6,828 nucleotides of DNA from Halieaceae bacterium. GTDB taxonomy: Bacteria; Pseudomonadota; Gammaproteobacteria; Pseudomonadales; Halieaceae. This document shows positions 1 through 6,355 of the stretch, one piece after another. The stretch spans positions 1 through 6,828 of the forward strand of contig JABIZW010000179.1 of the NCBI GenBank assembly GCA_018666295.1, in the 5' to 3' direction. The position numbers and the translations under genes are program-made. The notes under the pieces are model-generated. The model was not told where the DNA came from, did not search any database, and worked only from the letters and a program-made list of their open reading frames with translations. Numbering within the stretch: the first letter of the stretch is position 1; each line of letters begins with the position of its first letter.

Positions 1-347
1 ATTTTGGTGACCCCGGTGACGCCCTCGCCCGGGGTAACCACGGTGTAGTCTTGCCAGCCACCCATAGTTTGCACCAGGTCTCCCTCAGCGAAATCACCGT
101 GGTTTGACTGGACGATTTGGGCGACGGTTCCAGAGCGCATGACCTCGCCAATAGCGACAGGCGGAAGATAGCTCGGTCGATCAACCATCCAGTTTCGCTG
201 TGTTGGATCGAACGAAAAGTAGAGGTTCTTAATGAGTATTTGGTTGTCGCCCAACGCAGGAATAGAACCTTCCACAAGGCTGAAGTTGGACTCCCCGATC
301 ATTCCCTCGGGTCTTTTGGCGAGCAGCCATTGGCGGTTGCGATTCAT
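1..347 (-). CDS. CurA/YncB-like NADP-dependent oxidoreductase, MDR superfamily (N-terminal part, cut by window edge)
   Basis: This gene reads leftward off the window; only the first 115 codons are present. The ATG at 345-347 is preceded by a purine-rich AAGGGA at a plausible ribosome-binding distance. The visible protein is the N-terminal, GroES-like part of a medium-chain dehydrogenase/reductase of the CurA/YncB/prostaglandin-reductase type (COG2130). It opens with NRQWLLAKRPEG, then has YFSFDPTQRNWM (residues 43-54), PPVAIGEVMRSGTV (62-74) and GWQDYTVV (97-104), all in the family order. These enzymes use NADPH to reduce the double bond of alpha,beta-unsaturated ketones or aldehydes in the cytoplasm and need no zinc. 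The nucleotide-binding Rossmann half lies outside the window. It follows the TetR gene by 39 nt on the same strand, so co-transcription and control by that regulator are likely (inference). The exact substrate cannot be told. Confidence 0.88.
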   Translation of the reverse strand, partial: MNRNRQWLLAKRPEGMIGESNFSLVEGSIPALGDNQILIKNLYFSFDPTQRNWMVDRPSYLPPVAIGEVMRSGTVAQIVQSNHGDFAEGDLVQTMGGWQDYTVVTPGEGVTGVTK

Positions 348-386
348 CGAGTGTCCCTTCTTTTCTTCGTGCGCTGCGCGTCTAAT

Positions 387-992
387 TTAAGTGGGTCGTA
401 ATCTGTCGGAGTGGACGCTTGTTAAATGTGCGATTCCGGCTAGAACATAAGCCACGGCGATTTCAATACTGTCGTCCCTGCTGAGTCCACCTTTGCTGGA
501 CCACTCTGCAGCGGACCAGGCCGCACCCGAGGACAGTTGGACTATTAAGCGGGCTCTATCTTCATCGAGTTGGTAATGCTCAGCCATTTTGTTGATGAGA
601 TAGGCTGCGCTAAACCGAGCGTTGCGCGCCAGTTCGTCGCTAATAATGCTTGCGATTTCCGGTTGGGTAATGAGCAGGGGCAAAACCGATCCTGGAGCGT
701 AGTGCTCAAAATTGCTTTTGACCGAAATACGAACAATGTCTTCAAACGTATTCGCCTCTTTTGCGGCCTCGAACGTCCGATCGCTAAAGCGCTCATATTC
801 CCGCTTCAGCAGCGTTTGCAGCAGCACAATGCGGTTGGGGAAGTAGTTGTAGATTAAGGGCGCCGAGACGCCTGCGTACTTGGCCAGTCCTTCCATTGTG
901 AAGTAGGAGACGCTCTCCATCACAATGATTTCAGCACTGCAATCAAGCAAGTGCTCTTGGCGTGCCTCAGGACTCAATCGTGTACGTTTCAC
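387..992 (-). CDS. TetR/AcrR-family transcriptional regulator
   Basis: This is a 201-residue cytoplasmic DNA-binding regulator of normal TetR length. The N-terminal helix-turn-helix is clear at about residues 31-54: FTMEGLAKYAGVSAPLIYNYF, the family's pattern of recognition helix followed by Y-x-Y-F. The preceding helix (residues 8-25) fits TetR helix 1. The rest is an all-helical ligand-binding/dimerisation domain that does not identify an inducer. The start is GTG (990-992). It is kept because starting at the next Met, residue 25, would remove helix 1; the ribosome-binding site is weak. The adjacent downstream gene is a CurA-like oxidoreductase, so the likely role is local repression of its own operon, relieved by a small hydrophobic or electrophilic compound (inference). 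A palindrome candidate operator sits 21-46 nt upstream of the start. Confidence 0.9.
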   Translation of the reverse strand: MKRTRLSPEARQEHLLDCSAEIIVMESVSYFTMEGLAKYAGVSAPLIYNYFPNRIVLLQTLLKREYERFSDRTFEAAKEANTFEDIVRISVKSNFEHYAPGSVLPLLITQPEIASIISDELARNARFSAAYLINKMAEHYQLDEDRARLIVQLSSGAAWSAAEWSSKGGLSRDDSIEIAVAYVLAGIAHLTSVHSDRLRPT

Positions 993-1321
993 TGTGCGGC
1001 TCTGCGTCTCATCTTATTAGTGGCTGTCCTTAATAAGGAGTTTAGTTCACCAAGCCTTCGGCGTAAATAAAACTTGCAGTCGGTCCTGTAAGACCACCAC
1101 CACGGTGTTTTGTTCTTAGATTTGATCAGCTGGGTTGCGCGCTGCCGCCTTATGTCGTGCGCATTATCTGCTCTAAAGACTTCAACGACTGACGCCTCGG
1201 TTGAGCAGAAGCCACGGCGGGCAAGACATGACAAAGTGACGTTTGCCAGCCCTCGGCGCTCCTAACGCGAACGGAAACTGTGCCACTATGCCGGTGTGAT
1301 AAAGAGAAAAGAGAGAGCGTC
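993..1321. other. Intergenic region between the divergent tetR-like and DUF2891 genes
   Basis: This 329-nt stretch separates two divergently transcribed genes and should hold both promoters. Apart from the palindromes at 1013-1038 I see a short GGTC/GACC inverted repeat at 1082-1095. No sigma70 promoter with two good boxes is evident for either gene. Short reading frames here have no visible ribosome-binding site or protein-like composition, so I do not call genes in it. Confidence 0.6.
1013..1038. promoter_or_regulatory. Candidate operator for the adjacent TetR-type regulator (overlapping palindromes)
   Basis: CTTATTA at 1013-1019 is matched by its exact reverse complement TAATAAG at 1031-1037, separated by 11 nt. 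Overlapping the right arm is a second perfect 11-bp palindrome, CCTTA-A-TAAGG (1028-1038). They lie 21-46 nt upstream of the regulator's GTG. Read on the minus strand, a TAATAA inside the left arm could serve as a -10 element, so a bound dimer would block transcription. TetR regulators commonly bind palindromes next to their own gene. Assigning this one to this protein is inference. Confidence 0.4.
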
Positions 1322-2416
1322 ATGAGATTCACACGTTGGCTTCTTTGGAGCACCCTGCTCATCAGTTGTGCCAGTACTGCCCGAGAACCGGCGTTGAATA
1401 CCGATTACGAGGCTGTGTTTGCAGGGTTAGCCATGGGCTGCATTCATAAAGAATACAGTAATAAAATTGCGCACTACATGAACGAGGAGGGCGACCTAAA
1501 ACCCCCTCGTGAGTTGTACCCCGCGTTTTACGGGTGTTTCGATTGGCACTCGTCAGTTCATGGTCATTGGTTGTTGGTCCGGCTGCTCAATACCAATGCA
1601 AACCTTGCTGATAGAGAGATGATCGAGGAAAAGCTCCATCAAAGTTTTAGTGCGGAAAATATCGTCGGAGAGTTGGCGAACTATCAGCGGCCGGGCATGA
1701 AGTCCTTCGAGCGGCCCTATGGTATCGCTTGGTTATTGCAACTGACTGCGGAGCTTCGACAGTCACCCTTGCCCAAAGCGAAGATGTGGCTTAACAACCT
1801 GCTTCCCCTGGAGCGTCAGGCGGTCGCCAACATCAGCGAATGGCTGCCAAAATTGACGCACCCCATTCGCACTGGCGAGCATAGCCAAACGGCGTTTGCA
1901 TTCGGTTTGATGCTGGATTGGAGCAGAATTGCCGGCGACACCGTATTTGAGTCGCTACTGCAGCGGCGCATTCAAGCGCTGTACGGCGCAGACACAAACT
2001 GCCCACTCGCTTACGAGCCGTCCGGCCAAGACTTTTTATCGCCGTGCATGGCGGAGGCGGACCTGATGCGGCGTGTCATGACCCAGAAAGAGTTTTCGCA
2101 ATGGCTCACCGCATTCTTCCCCACGCTGGGCGAAGGAACCGGTACCGACTGGCTCATACCCGCCGTTGTCACGGACAAGTCTGACGGGAAGCTTGCGCAC
2201 CTCGACGGGCTGAATACCAGTCGTGCTTGGATGCTCGAGGGCATCATGAGTGCGCTACCGAGAGACGATGTGCGTGTGGCCCCTCTGCGACGTGCAGCCG
2301 AGGCGCATCGCCAGTCGGGTCTGAACGCAGTTCTGGGTGACATGCACTACATGGGGAGTCACTGGCTGGGCAGTTTTGCGACCTACCTGCAAACCCAGCG
2401 GGGACTATCGCTTTAG
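1322..2416 (+). CDS. DUF2891-family lipoprotein
   Basis: This is a predicted 364-residue lipoprotein. The ATG at 1322 is chosen over the in-frame ATG at 1280 because it directly begins a lipoprotein signal peptide: MRFTRW, a short hydrophobic core, then lipobox L-I-S-C with the modified Cys at residue 16. A GAGAG stretch precedes it. The body carries the DUF2891 signature blocks in order: FYGCFDWHSSVHGHW (69-83), FERPYG (129-134), RTGEHSQTAFAF (183-194), PSGQDFLSPCMAEADLM (233-249), HLDGLNTSRAWMLEGI (293-308) and YMGSHWLGSFATYL (343-356). The length suits a complete member. The family has no established biochemical role that I know of. The dense invariant His, Asp, Glu and Trp residues suggest an enzyme active site in a helical barrel, but that is inference. 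Lipidation places it at the envelope, probably facing the periplasm. The gene converges on the malonyl-CoA decarboxylase gene and appears monocistronic. Confidence 0.88.
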   Translation: MRFTRWLLWSTLLISCASTAREPALNTDYEAVFAGLAMGCIHKEYSNKIAHYMNEEGDLKPPRELYPAFYGCFDWHSSVHGHWLLVRLLNTNANLADREMIEEKLHQSFSAENIVGELANYQRPGMKSFERPYGIAWLLQLTAELRQSPLPKAKMWLNNLLPLERQAVANISEWLPKLTHPIRTGEHSQTAFAFGLMLDWSRIAGDTVFESLLQRRIQALYGADTNCPLAYEPSGQDFLSPCMAEADLMRRVMTQKEFSQWLTAFFPTLGEGTGTDWLIPAVVTDKSDGKLAHLDGLNTSRAWMLEGIMSALPRDDVRVAPLRRAAEAHRQSGLNAVLGDMHYMGSHWLGSFATYLQTQRGLSL

Positions 2417-2450
2417 CCGTCAAAAGAACCTTAGTGCTGACCTTTCACCT

Positions 2451-2484
2451 TAGCGCAGTGAGTCGCCTTTCTAGCGCACTGCTA
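2451..2484. terminator. Possible bidirectional hairpin between convergent genes
   Basis: TAGC-(GC)-AGTG at 2451-2460 can pair with CACTGCTA at 2477-2484, giving an 8-bp stem with a 2-nt bulge and a 16-nt loop, in the 81-nt gap between two convergent stop codons. Its position suits a shared terminator. No T-run follows on either strand, so it is not a textbook intrinsic terminator. Confidence 0.25.
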
Positions 2485-2497
2485 CTGACAAGGTCCC

Positions 2498-3829
2498 TCA
2501 GTGCAACCACTTTGCGACCGTTCGTGACATCGCAATCTCACCTTGGTCAAAGTAGGCATCGTGGTTTTCTTCGATACTGCTGAGGTCGTAAAGGTAATTG
2601 ACCATAATGCCAATGGATTGATTTAAGCCTTTTTCGCTGACATCTGCTGCCCAATGAATCGCATGCAGACTTGCACCGTTACCCAAGTGAAAGCGCGCCA
2701 CAGGGTCTATGGCAAGATTGTTGTCGCGCGTACTGCTTAAGTACTGCGCGCAAAGCCTCACCAGTGACTCCCAAAGAGGGTCTGTTGTATCACGCCCCTG
2801 GTCTTTTGCCAGCGCCCGAAGTTCGTCAAGATCTGCATGGGCTTTCTGTGCAGTAAGCCATCGACAGAAACCAGGAACAGGCGACAACGTGACGTAACGT
2901 TTAGTCTTCGGATAGCGCTTACCGACTTCTTCAACCACCTGCTTAATCAGAAAGTTACCAAATGAGACGCCTGCCAATCCCGGGTGGCAGTTACTGATCG
3001 AGTAAAACACCACGGTATCAACAGCGCGCTCGTCGGTGGGTTCCGCTGTTTTGTCGATCAAGGGCGCAATGGCACTGGGCACACCGGCGGTGAGTGCTAC
3101 TTCGACAAACACAAGCGGATCGTCAGGCATGGCGGGGTGGAAAAATGCAAAACACATGCGGTTGTCGCGTAATCGTGACCGGAGGTCATCCCAGCCCTGA
3201 ATGGCATGGACGGACTCATACTCAATAATTTTTTCAAGCACCGCTGCAGGGGAGTTCCAGTCGATGACTCTCAGTTCTAAAAAGCCCCGATTAAACCATG
3301 AGACAAACTGATGCTTGAGGTCGGTATCTACGGGCTTTAGATCAGAGTGCTCGGGCAGCAAGCTCAGCAGAGTACCGCGCATTTTCACCAGTAATGGTGT
3401 GGCGTTAGGTGCCATGTTCATTCGCCGAAACAGTTTAACTCTTGACGCTTCGGTGACACGCGAAAGGTCTGTAAGGTTTTTCGAGCTGGGGTCAGCCTTG
3501 TAGCTGTCGGCGGCTGCAAGTATGGCGTCGCTGTCTGAGCCAAAGTCACGTGCTAAGGCTTCAAAAAATATAATTTTATTGGGCAGATCCAGCGCTTGAT
3601 AGTCCGCCATGACCTCGCAGGCCAGCGCTAGGCCAGAGGCCTCACCGCGATGATGTAAGAGTTGTCGACATTTGGTGAGCAAGTCCTCAGAGGGCGCTTG
3701 TGCACTGGCTTGTCGACGACGTGACAAAATATCTCGGCCCGCATTGATCACCGAGGCTAAAAGTCCCGAGAAACCACTCGTAGACAATTCCGAACGCGTG
3801 TCGATAGGGGACTGATTCTCGCCTGACAT
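2498..3829 (-). CDS. Malonyl-CoA decarboxylase
   Basis: This 443-residue protein is a full-length cytoplasmic malonyl-CoA decarboxylase (MLYCD/MatA family), which converts malonyl-CoA to acetyl-CoA and CO2. The N-terminal half (about 45-170) is the helical domain. The C-terminal half has the GNAT-like catalytic fold with all landmark blocks: FFHPAMPDDPLVFVEVALT (229-247, with Glu243), VFYSISNCHPGLAGVSFGNF (274-293), TLSPVPGFCRWL (314-325), RFHLGNGASLHAIHWAADVS (379-398, with His381) and GIMVNYLYDL (407-416). His381, Glu243, the YSIS serines and Tyr412 correspond by motif to residues implicated in catalysis in human MLYCD. The ATG at 3827-3829 has GGAG 9 nt upstream. The gene is not next to malonyl-CoA synthetase or a dicarboxylate transporter, as in rhizobial mat operons, so a housekeeping role in malonyl-CoA turnover is possible, but this is inference. 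Residues 1-45 are poorly conserved in style and the start could be slightly later. Confidence 0.95.
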   Translation of the reverse strand: MSGENQSPIDTRSELSTSGFSGLLASVINAGRDILSRRRQASAQAPSEDLLTKCRQLLHHRGEASGLALACEVMADYQALDLPNKIIFFEALARDFGSDSDAILAAADSYKADPSSKNLTDLSRVTEASRVKLFRRMNMAPNATPLLVKMRGTLLSLLPEHSDLKPVDTDLKHQFVSWFNRGFLELRVIDWNSPAAVLEKIIEYESVHAIQGWDDLRSRLRDNRMCFAFFHPAMPDDPLVFVEVALTAGVPSAIAPLIDKTAEPTDERAVDTVVFYSISNCHPGLAGVSFGNFLIKQVVEEVGKRYPKTKRYVTLSPVPGFCRWLTAQKAHADLDELRALAKDQGRDTTDPLWESLVRLCAQYLSSTRDNNLAIDPVARFHLGNGASLHAIHWAADVSEKGLNQSIGIMVNYLYDLSSIEENHDAYFDQGEIAMSRTVAKWLH

Positions 3830-3859
3830 AACCCGTCACTCCATGGGTGATTAACATTT

Positions 3860-3889
3860 ACTATAGCGTCGGTTTGGACGGGCCAGCAA
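3860..3889 (-). promoter_or_regulatory. Possible promoter of malonyl-CoA decarboxylase
   Basis: Read on the minus strand, TTGCTG (3884-3889) and TATAGT (3860-3865) are 18 nt apart, with the -10 about 30 nt before the ATG. The -10 is good but the -35 matches the consensus at only its first three bases. If real, the perfect palindrome at 3894-3917 lies immediately upstream of the -35, where an activator would sit. Confidence 0.3.
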
Positions 3890-3893
3890 CGTG

Positions 3894-3917
3894 TTTGACG
3901 CTTATTTTTGCGTCAAA
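3894..3917. promoter_or_regulatory. Perfect inverted repeat TTTGACGC-N8-GCGTCAAA, candidate operator
   Basis: The two 8-bp arms (3894-3901 and 3910-3917) are exact reverse complements around an AT-rich 8-nt spacer, TTATTTTT. Arm spacing of about one and a half helical turns suits a dimeric regulator. It lies 65 nt upstream of the malonyl-CoA decarboxylase start and on the other side faces the Fur-controlled gene. A closely related repeat lies at 3963-3985. I do not recognise the cognate regulator, and it does not match the FadR or Fur consensus. Confidence 0.45.
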
Positions 3918-3922
3918 TGCGC

Positions 3923-3943
3923 GTTTAGTTACCGTTTAGTGAC
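3923..3943. repeat. Tandem direct repeat, 11-bp period
   Basis: GTTTAGTTAC (3923-3932) is followed by GTTTAGTGAC (3934-3943), nine of ten bases identical at an 11-bp period, about one helical turn. It lies between the two inverted repeats, and its second copy runs into GACGC, the same core as their arms. It may be a tandem half-site for a regulator or chance. Confidence 0.35.
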
Positions 3944-3962
3944 GCAGCATTATAGTGAGGAC

Positions 3963-3985
3963 TTGTCGCCGTCGCTGTGCGACAA
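3963..3985. promoter_or_regulatory. Perfect inverted repeat TTGTCGC-N9-GCGACAA, candidate operator
   Basis: Arms at 3963-3969 and 3979-3985 are exact reverse complements. The arm differs from that of the 3894-3917 repeat at one base (TTGTCGC versus TTGACGC), so both fit TTGWCGC-N8/9-GCGWCAA. It is followed on the plus strand by six A rather than T, which argues against a plus-strand terminator, and no A-run precedes it that would make a minus-strand one. Confidence 0.4.
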
Positions 3986-4078
3986 AAAACGGGTTGGATC
4001 AGTGTGTGGTCTGCTCTTGAGGATCCGCTATTCGCGGGGTGGTTCTGCTGCAGCAGCGTGGTCCTTAAGTGACTTTAA
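3986..4078. other. Intergenic spacer without recognised features
   Basis: This is the middle of the 323-nt gap between the divergent malonyl-CoA decarboxylase and Fur-controlled genes. I see no gene, RNA or further paired repeat in it. A short plus-strand frame running through it has no ribosome-binding site and no protein-like composition. Confidence 0.5.
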
Positions 4079-4107
4079 TGTAAATGATAATCATTTGTAT
4101 TTATATA
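4079..4107 (+). promoter_or_regulatory. Probable promoter of the 161-aa unknown gene, with the Fur box inside it
   Basis: TGTAAA (4079-4084) and TATATA (4102-4107) are separated by exactly 17 nt and lie in a markedly AT-rich patch. The alternative -10 TATATT at 4104-4109 is also possible. The Fur palindrome fills the spacer, the usual arrangement for repression by Fe-Fur blocking RNA polymerase. This predicts a 5' untranslated region of roughly 35-40 nt before the ATG at 4153. Confidence 0.55.
4080..4098. promoter_or_regulatory. Fur box (ferric uptake regulator binding site)
   Basis: The core AAATGAT-A-ATCATTT (4082-4096) is a perfect 7-1-7 inverted repeat. Aligned to the classical 19-bp Fur consensus GATAATGATAATCATTATC, the site matches 14 of 19 positions, including the whole central block of 13. 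It overlaps a plausible sigma70 promoter for the plus-strand gene that follows, so that gene should be repressed when iron is plentiful. The minus-strand malonyl-CoA decarboxylase start is 251 nt away and probably not controlled by it. Confidence 0.85.
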
Positions 4108-4152
4108 TTCCGCACGATAGTCTTTGGTGACCCTTTCTTGATAGCAATCATT

Positions 4153-4638
4153 ATGTCGGCACCCCCTGTTTTCACCCCTCATTTTCTAGATGCTGAGGCG
4201 ATGGGTATTGTCTGTGATACGCCGGGGGCAGCGGATGTATCATGGAAGTTACTGATCGAAAAAGGTGCTCACTGCTTGCGCGCGTATGACTACGACACGG
4301 CTTTTTTACTGGTGGGGGCCGCTTTGCAGATCGCTTGTAAGAAGCTCACGAGCGCTTCAGCACCCGATTGGCAATGGGCCATGCGTCTGGTGGAGAGCAG
4401 TAATATGGTTGTAGTGTCACTTAGAGCACTGGGTTTTCAGGCGCTTGTGGTTCCATTCATGCACCATGTCGAACGCCAAATAGACGTCATTCCCGATCTT
4501 TCTGAGTGCCCGCCAGGGAAGGACGCCTCTTGGCTGTGCCGATGGTGTCAATCGATGCATTGCACGCAACGACAAGATCAACTCCTCGTCCGTTATTCAC
4601 GTGTTACTGCCCCAACTGTTCATTGGCAGCACCACTAA
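4153..4638 (+). CDS. Fur-regulated protein of unknown function with TPR-like helical pairs
   Basis: This is a 161-residue soluble protein that I do not recognise with certainty; it has no signal peptide or membrane segment. The ATG at 4153 is preferred because the upstream in-frame ATG (4084) lies inside the Fur box. It has no good ribosome-binding site, so a TTG at 4138, 8 nt after GGTGA, remains a candidate. Residues 30-65 (W..LIEKGAHCLRAYDYDTA..LVGAALQIA) look like a TPR helix pair, and 73-110 like a second, ending in FMHHVERQI. This resembles the small TPR-like proteins (DUF2753 type) I recall from iron-regulated loci of other Gammaproteobacteria, but that is a tentative comparison. A cysteine cluster, CRWCQSMHC, occupies 129-137. 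The Fur box predicts expression under iron starvation. The CotH lipoprotein follows after 117 nt on the same strand and might be co-transcribed. Confidence 0.65.
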   Translation: MSAPPVFTPHFLDAEAMGIVCDTPGAADVSWKLLIEKGAHCLRAYDYDTAFLLVGAALQIACKKLTSASAPDWQWAMRLVESSNMVVVSLRALGFQALVVPFMHHVERQIDVIPDLSECPPGKDASWLCRWCQSMHCTQRQDQLLVRYSRVTAPTVHWQHH

Positions 4639-4755
4639 AGCCCAGAGATTCCTTGGCGCTTTTCGGCATCTTTGACTACTATGCCTCCGTAGGCCTTCGC
4701 CGTTCATCTCCGGTCGGTAGGATGTGTGTTCAGTAGATAAAGAGTGGTACTTCGA

Positions 4756-6291
4756 ATGTTACAGCGCGTTTATCAATCGGTATTTTTAGTGCCCCTTATT
4801 TTAGTGCTCAGTGCCTGCGGTGGTGGCGGCGGTTCTAGCGCAGAGCCAGTCGCGGTGACCCCTACGCCGGCCACTCCAATACCGGATCCTGTGTTACAAA
4901 GCTTTGCGTTATTGGCGCAAAATAACACCGAGCTAGATGCTGACATTGAATTCAGTATTGACGGTGACACGTTTGTCGCCCGACTGCCAAGTGACACTGC
5001 GGTAACGTCGCTGGTGCCTACGTTTACCTTCGAGGGATCTCAGGTGCTTGTGAATGGTGTGCCACAAGCTTCTGGGGAAGATGCCCAGGATCTCACCGGT
5101 GTCGTGTCTTACACCGTGGAAAATGAGTCGGGGGTGACCAAGACGTTTGACGTCGATCTGACGCGGTTTACGGGCCTCCCTATCATTTACTTGAATACCG
5201 ATAACGCCATCACCTCCAAAGAAGATTACGTCACCGGCACCTTTATGATGGACGGCTGGCGCAATTACGATTCGGTCGACGAAATGGCCATGGAAATCAG
5301 AGGTCGTGGCAACTCAACTTGGCAGCACCCTAAAAAGCCCTATCAAATGAAGCTGGAGTCAAAACGGGCTTTATTTGGAATGCTTGAAGATAAAAAATGG
5401 CTCTTTCTGGCCGAGTATTCCGACAAAACACTGATGCGAAATCATCTGGCGTTTGAGCTAGGCAGCATGAGCAACCTGGCGTGGACACCCAGTGGGCATT
5501 ACGCAGAAGTTTTTGTAAATGGCAGTCATGATGGCATTTACCACATCTCTGAAAAAGTTGAAGACGGTGGTAACAGGGTCGACATTGGCGACACAGGATT
5601 TTTGCTTGAAATTGACCAGCCCAGCCGCCTGGATCCGGACGACGTTTCTTTTCGAACAGACACCTACCTCATTAATATTAAGGAGCCGACCCTCGATTAC
5701 GCGGACCCCGAGTTTAGTCAGGTCCGTCAACACCTCAATGACTTCGAAGCCGTGCTCTTTAGCGCCGAGTTTGCTGACCCGGAGACGGGTTACGCGTCCT
5801 ACGCTGACGTGGACAGTTTCGTTGACTGGTTTCTGATTAACGAAATTGCCAAAAATGTGGATGCGCAGTGGTATTCCAGCATCTTCCTGCACTGGATTCC
5901 CGGCGAAAAAATTAAGATGGGACCCATCTGGGACTTTGACCTTGGGTTTGGAAATGTTGACTACGCCGACGCGACTTTCCCTGAAGGTTGGTGGGTTAGG
6001 TACAACGACTGGATCAGTCGAATGTTGGAGGATCCAGCGTTCGCTGAAAGAGTCAAAGAGCGCTACGCCTACTTTGACTCGCAACGGCCCGCGATTAAGC
6101 AGAACATCGAAACGTGGTCTCAATCGCTTAACCTGGCGCAAGCTGAAAACGACTCTATTTGGCAGACCCTTGGCGAATACGTGTGGCCCAATCCGGTGGT
6201 CTATGACACGTACCAGGAAGAAGTTGATCATCTGGTGGATTGGCTGGACACGAGGATGGATTGGCTCGGTAACGCAATTGGAGAGCTCTGA
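4756..6291 (+). CDS. Lipoprotein with DUF5018-like domain and CotH kinase-like domain
   Basis: This is a 511-residue predicted lipoprotein. The ATG at 4756 begins a standard signal, MLQRVYQ, a hydrophobic stretch and lipobox L-S-A-C (Cys21), followed by a Gly/Ser run and a Pro/Thr-rich linker (about 22-45). An in-frame GTG at 4744 is an alternative start. Residues about 47-135 resemble the DUF5018 beta-sandwich domain (LQSFALLAQNN... VSYTVENESG). From about 141 on it is a CotH domain: RGRGNST (182-188), KKPYQMK (193-199), DKTLMRN (223-229), EVFVNGSHDGIYHISEKV (251-268) and WDFDLGFGN (392-400). CotH of Bacillus spores is an atypical kinase that uses ATP to phosphorylate coat proteins; the WDFD motif matches its metal-binding segment and the Lys in KKPYQMK its nucleotide-binding region. 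No Glu/Asp directly after the lipid Cys (it is Gly) suggests outer-membrane sorting. Activity and substrate are unknown; envelope ATP supply is unexplained. A terminator follows. Confidence 0.88.
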   Translation: MLQRVYQSVFLVPLILVLSACGGGGGSSAEPVAVTPTPATPIPDPVLQSFALLAQNNTELDADIEFSIDGDTFVARLPSDTAVTSLVPTFTFEGSQVLVNGVPQASGEDAQDLTGVVSYTVENESGVTKTFDVDLTRFTGLPIIYLNTDNAITSKEDYVTGTFMMDGWRNYDSVDEMAMEIRGRGNSTWQHPKKPYQMKLESKRALFGMLEDKKWLFLAEYSDKTLMRNHLAFELGSMSNLAWTPSGHYAEVFVNGSHDGIYHISEKVEDGGNRVDIGDTGFLLEIDQPSRLDPDDVSFRTDTYLINIKEPTLDYADPEFSQVRQHLNDFEAVLFSAEFADPETGYASYADVDSFVDWFLINEIAKNVDAQWYSSIFLHWIPGEKIKMGPIWDFDLGFGNVDYADATFPEGWWVRYNDWISRMLEDPAFAERVKERYAYFDSQRPAIKQNIETWSQSLNLAQAENDSIWQTLGEYVWPNPVVYDTYQEEVDHLVDWLDTRMDWLGNAIGEL

Positions 6292-6355
6292 GGGTTGGGT
6301 TCGTCGCTGAGGTTGCTTGCGACGGTGAGCGCCGCTTGTCCCGGACTTCGAGGTG

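Noticed and set aside
989..1234. An 81-codon minus-strand frame upstream of the TetR gene
   Set aside because: Composition is rich in Arg and Cys without a domain, no ribosome-binding site is visible, and it covers the candidate operator.
1280..1321. Extending the DUF2891 gene to the in-frame ATG at 1280
   Set aside because: It would put a charged 14-residue leader in front of a clean lipoprotein signal peptide that begins at the 1322 ATG.
3963..3985. Reading the second inverted repeat as an intrinsic terminator
   Set aside because: It is followed by an A-run on the plus strand and has no T-run in the minus-strand direction; it also lies upstream, not downstream, of both flanking genes.
3891..4130. 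A 79-codon plus-strand frame in the divergent intergenic region
   Set aside because: It runs through both palindromes, the direct repeats and the Fur box/promoter, and has no ribosome-binding site or protein-like pattern.
4084..4152. Extending the Fur-controlled gene to the in-frame ATG at 4084
   Set aside because: That ATG lies inside the Fur box and between the predicted -35 and -10, so it would not be in the transcript.
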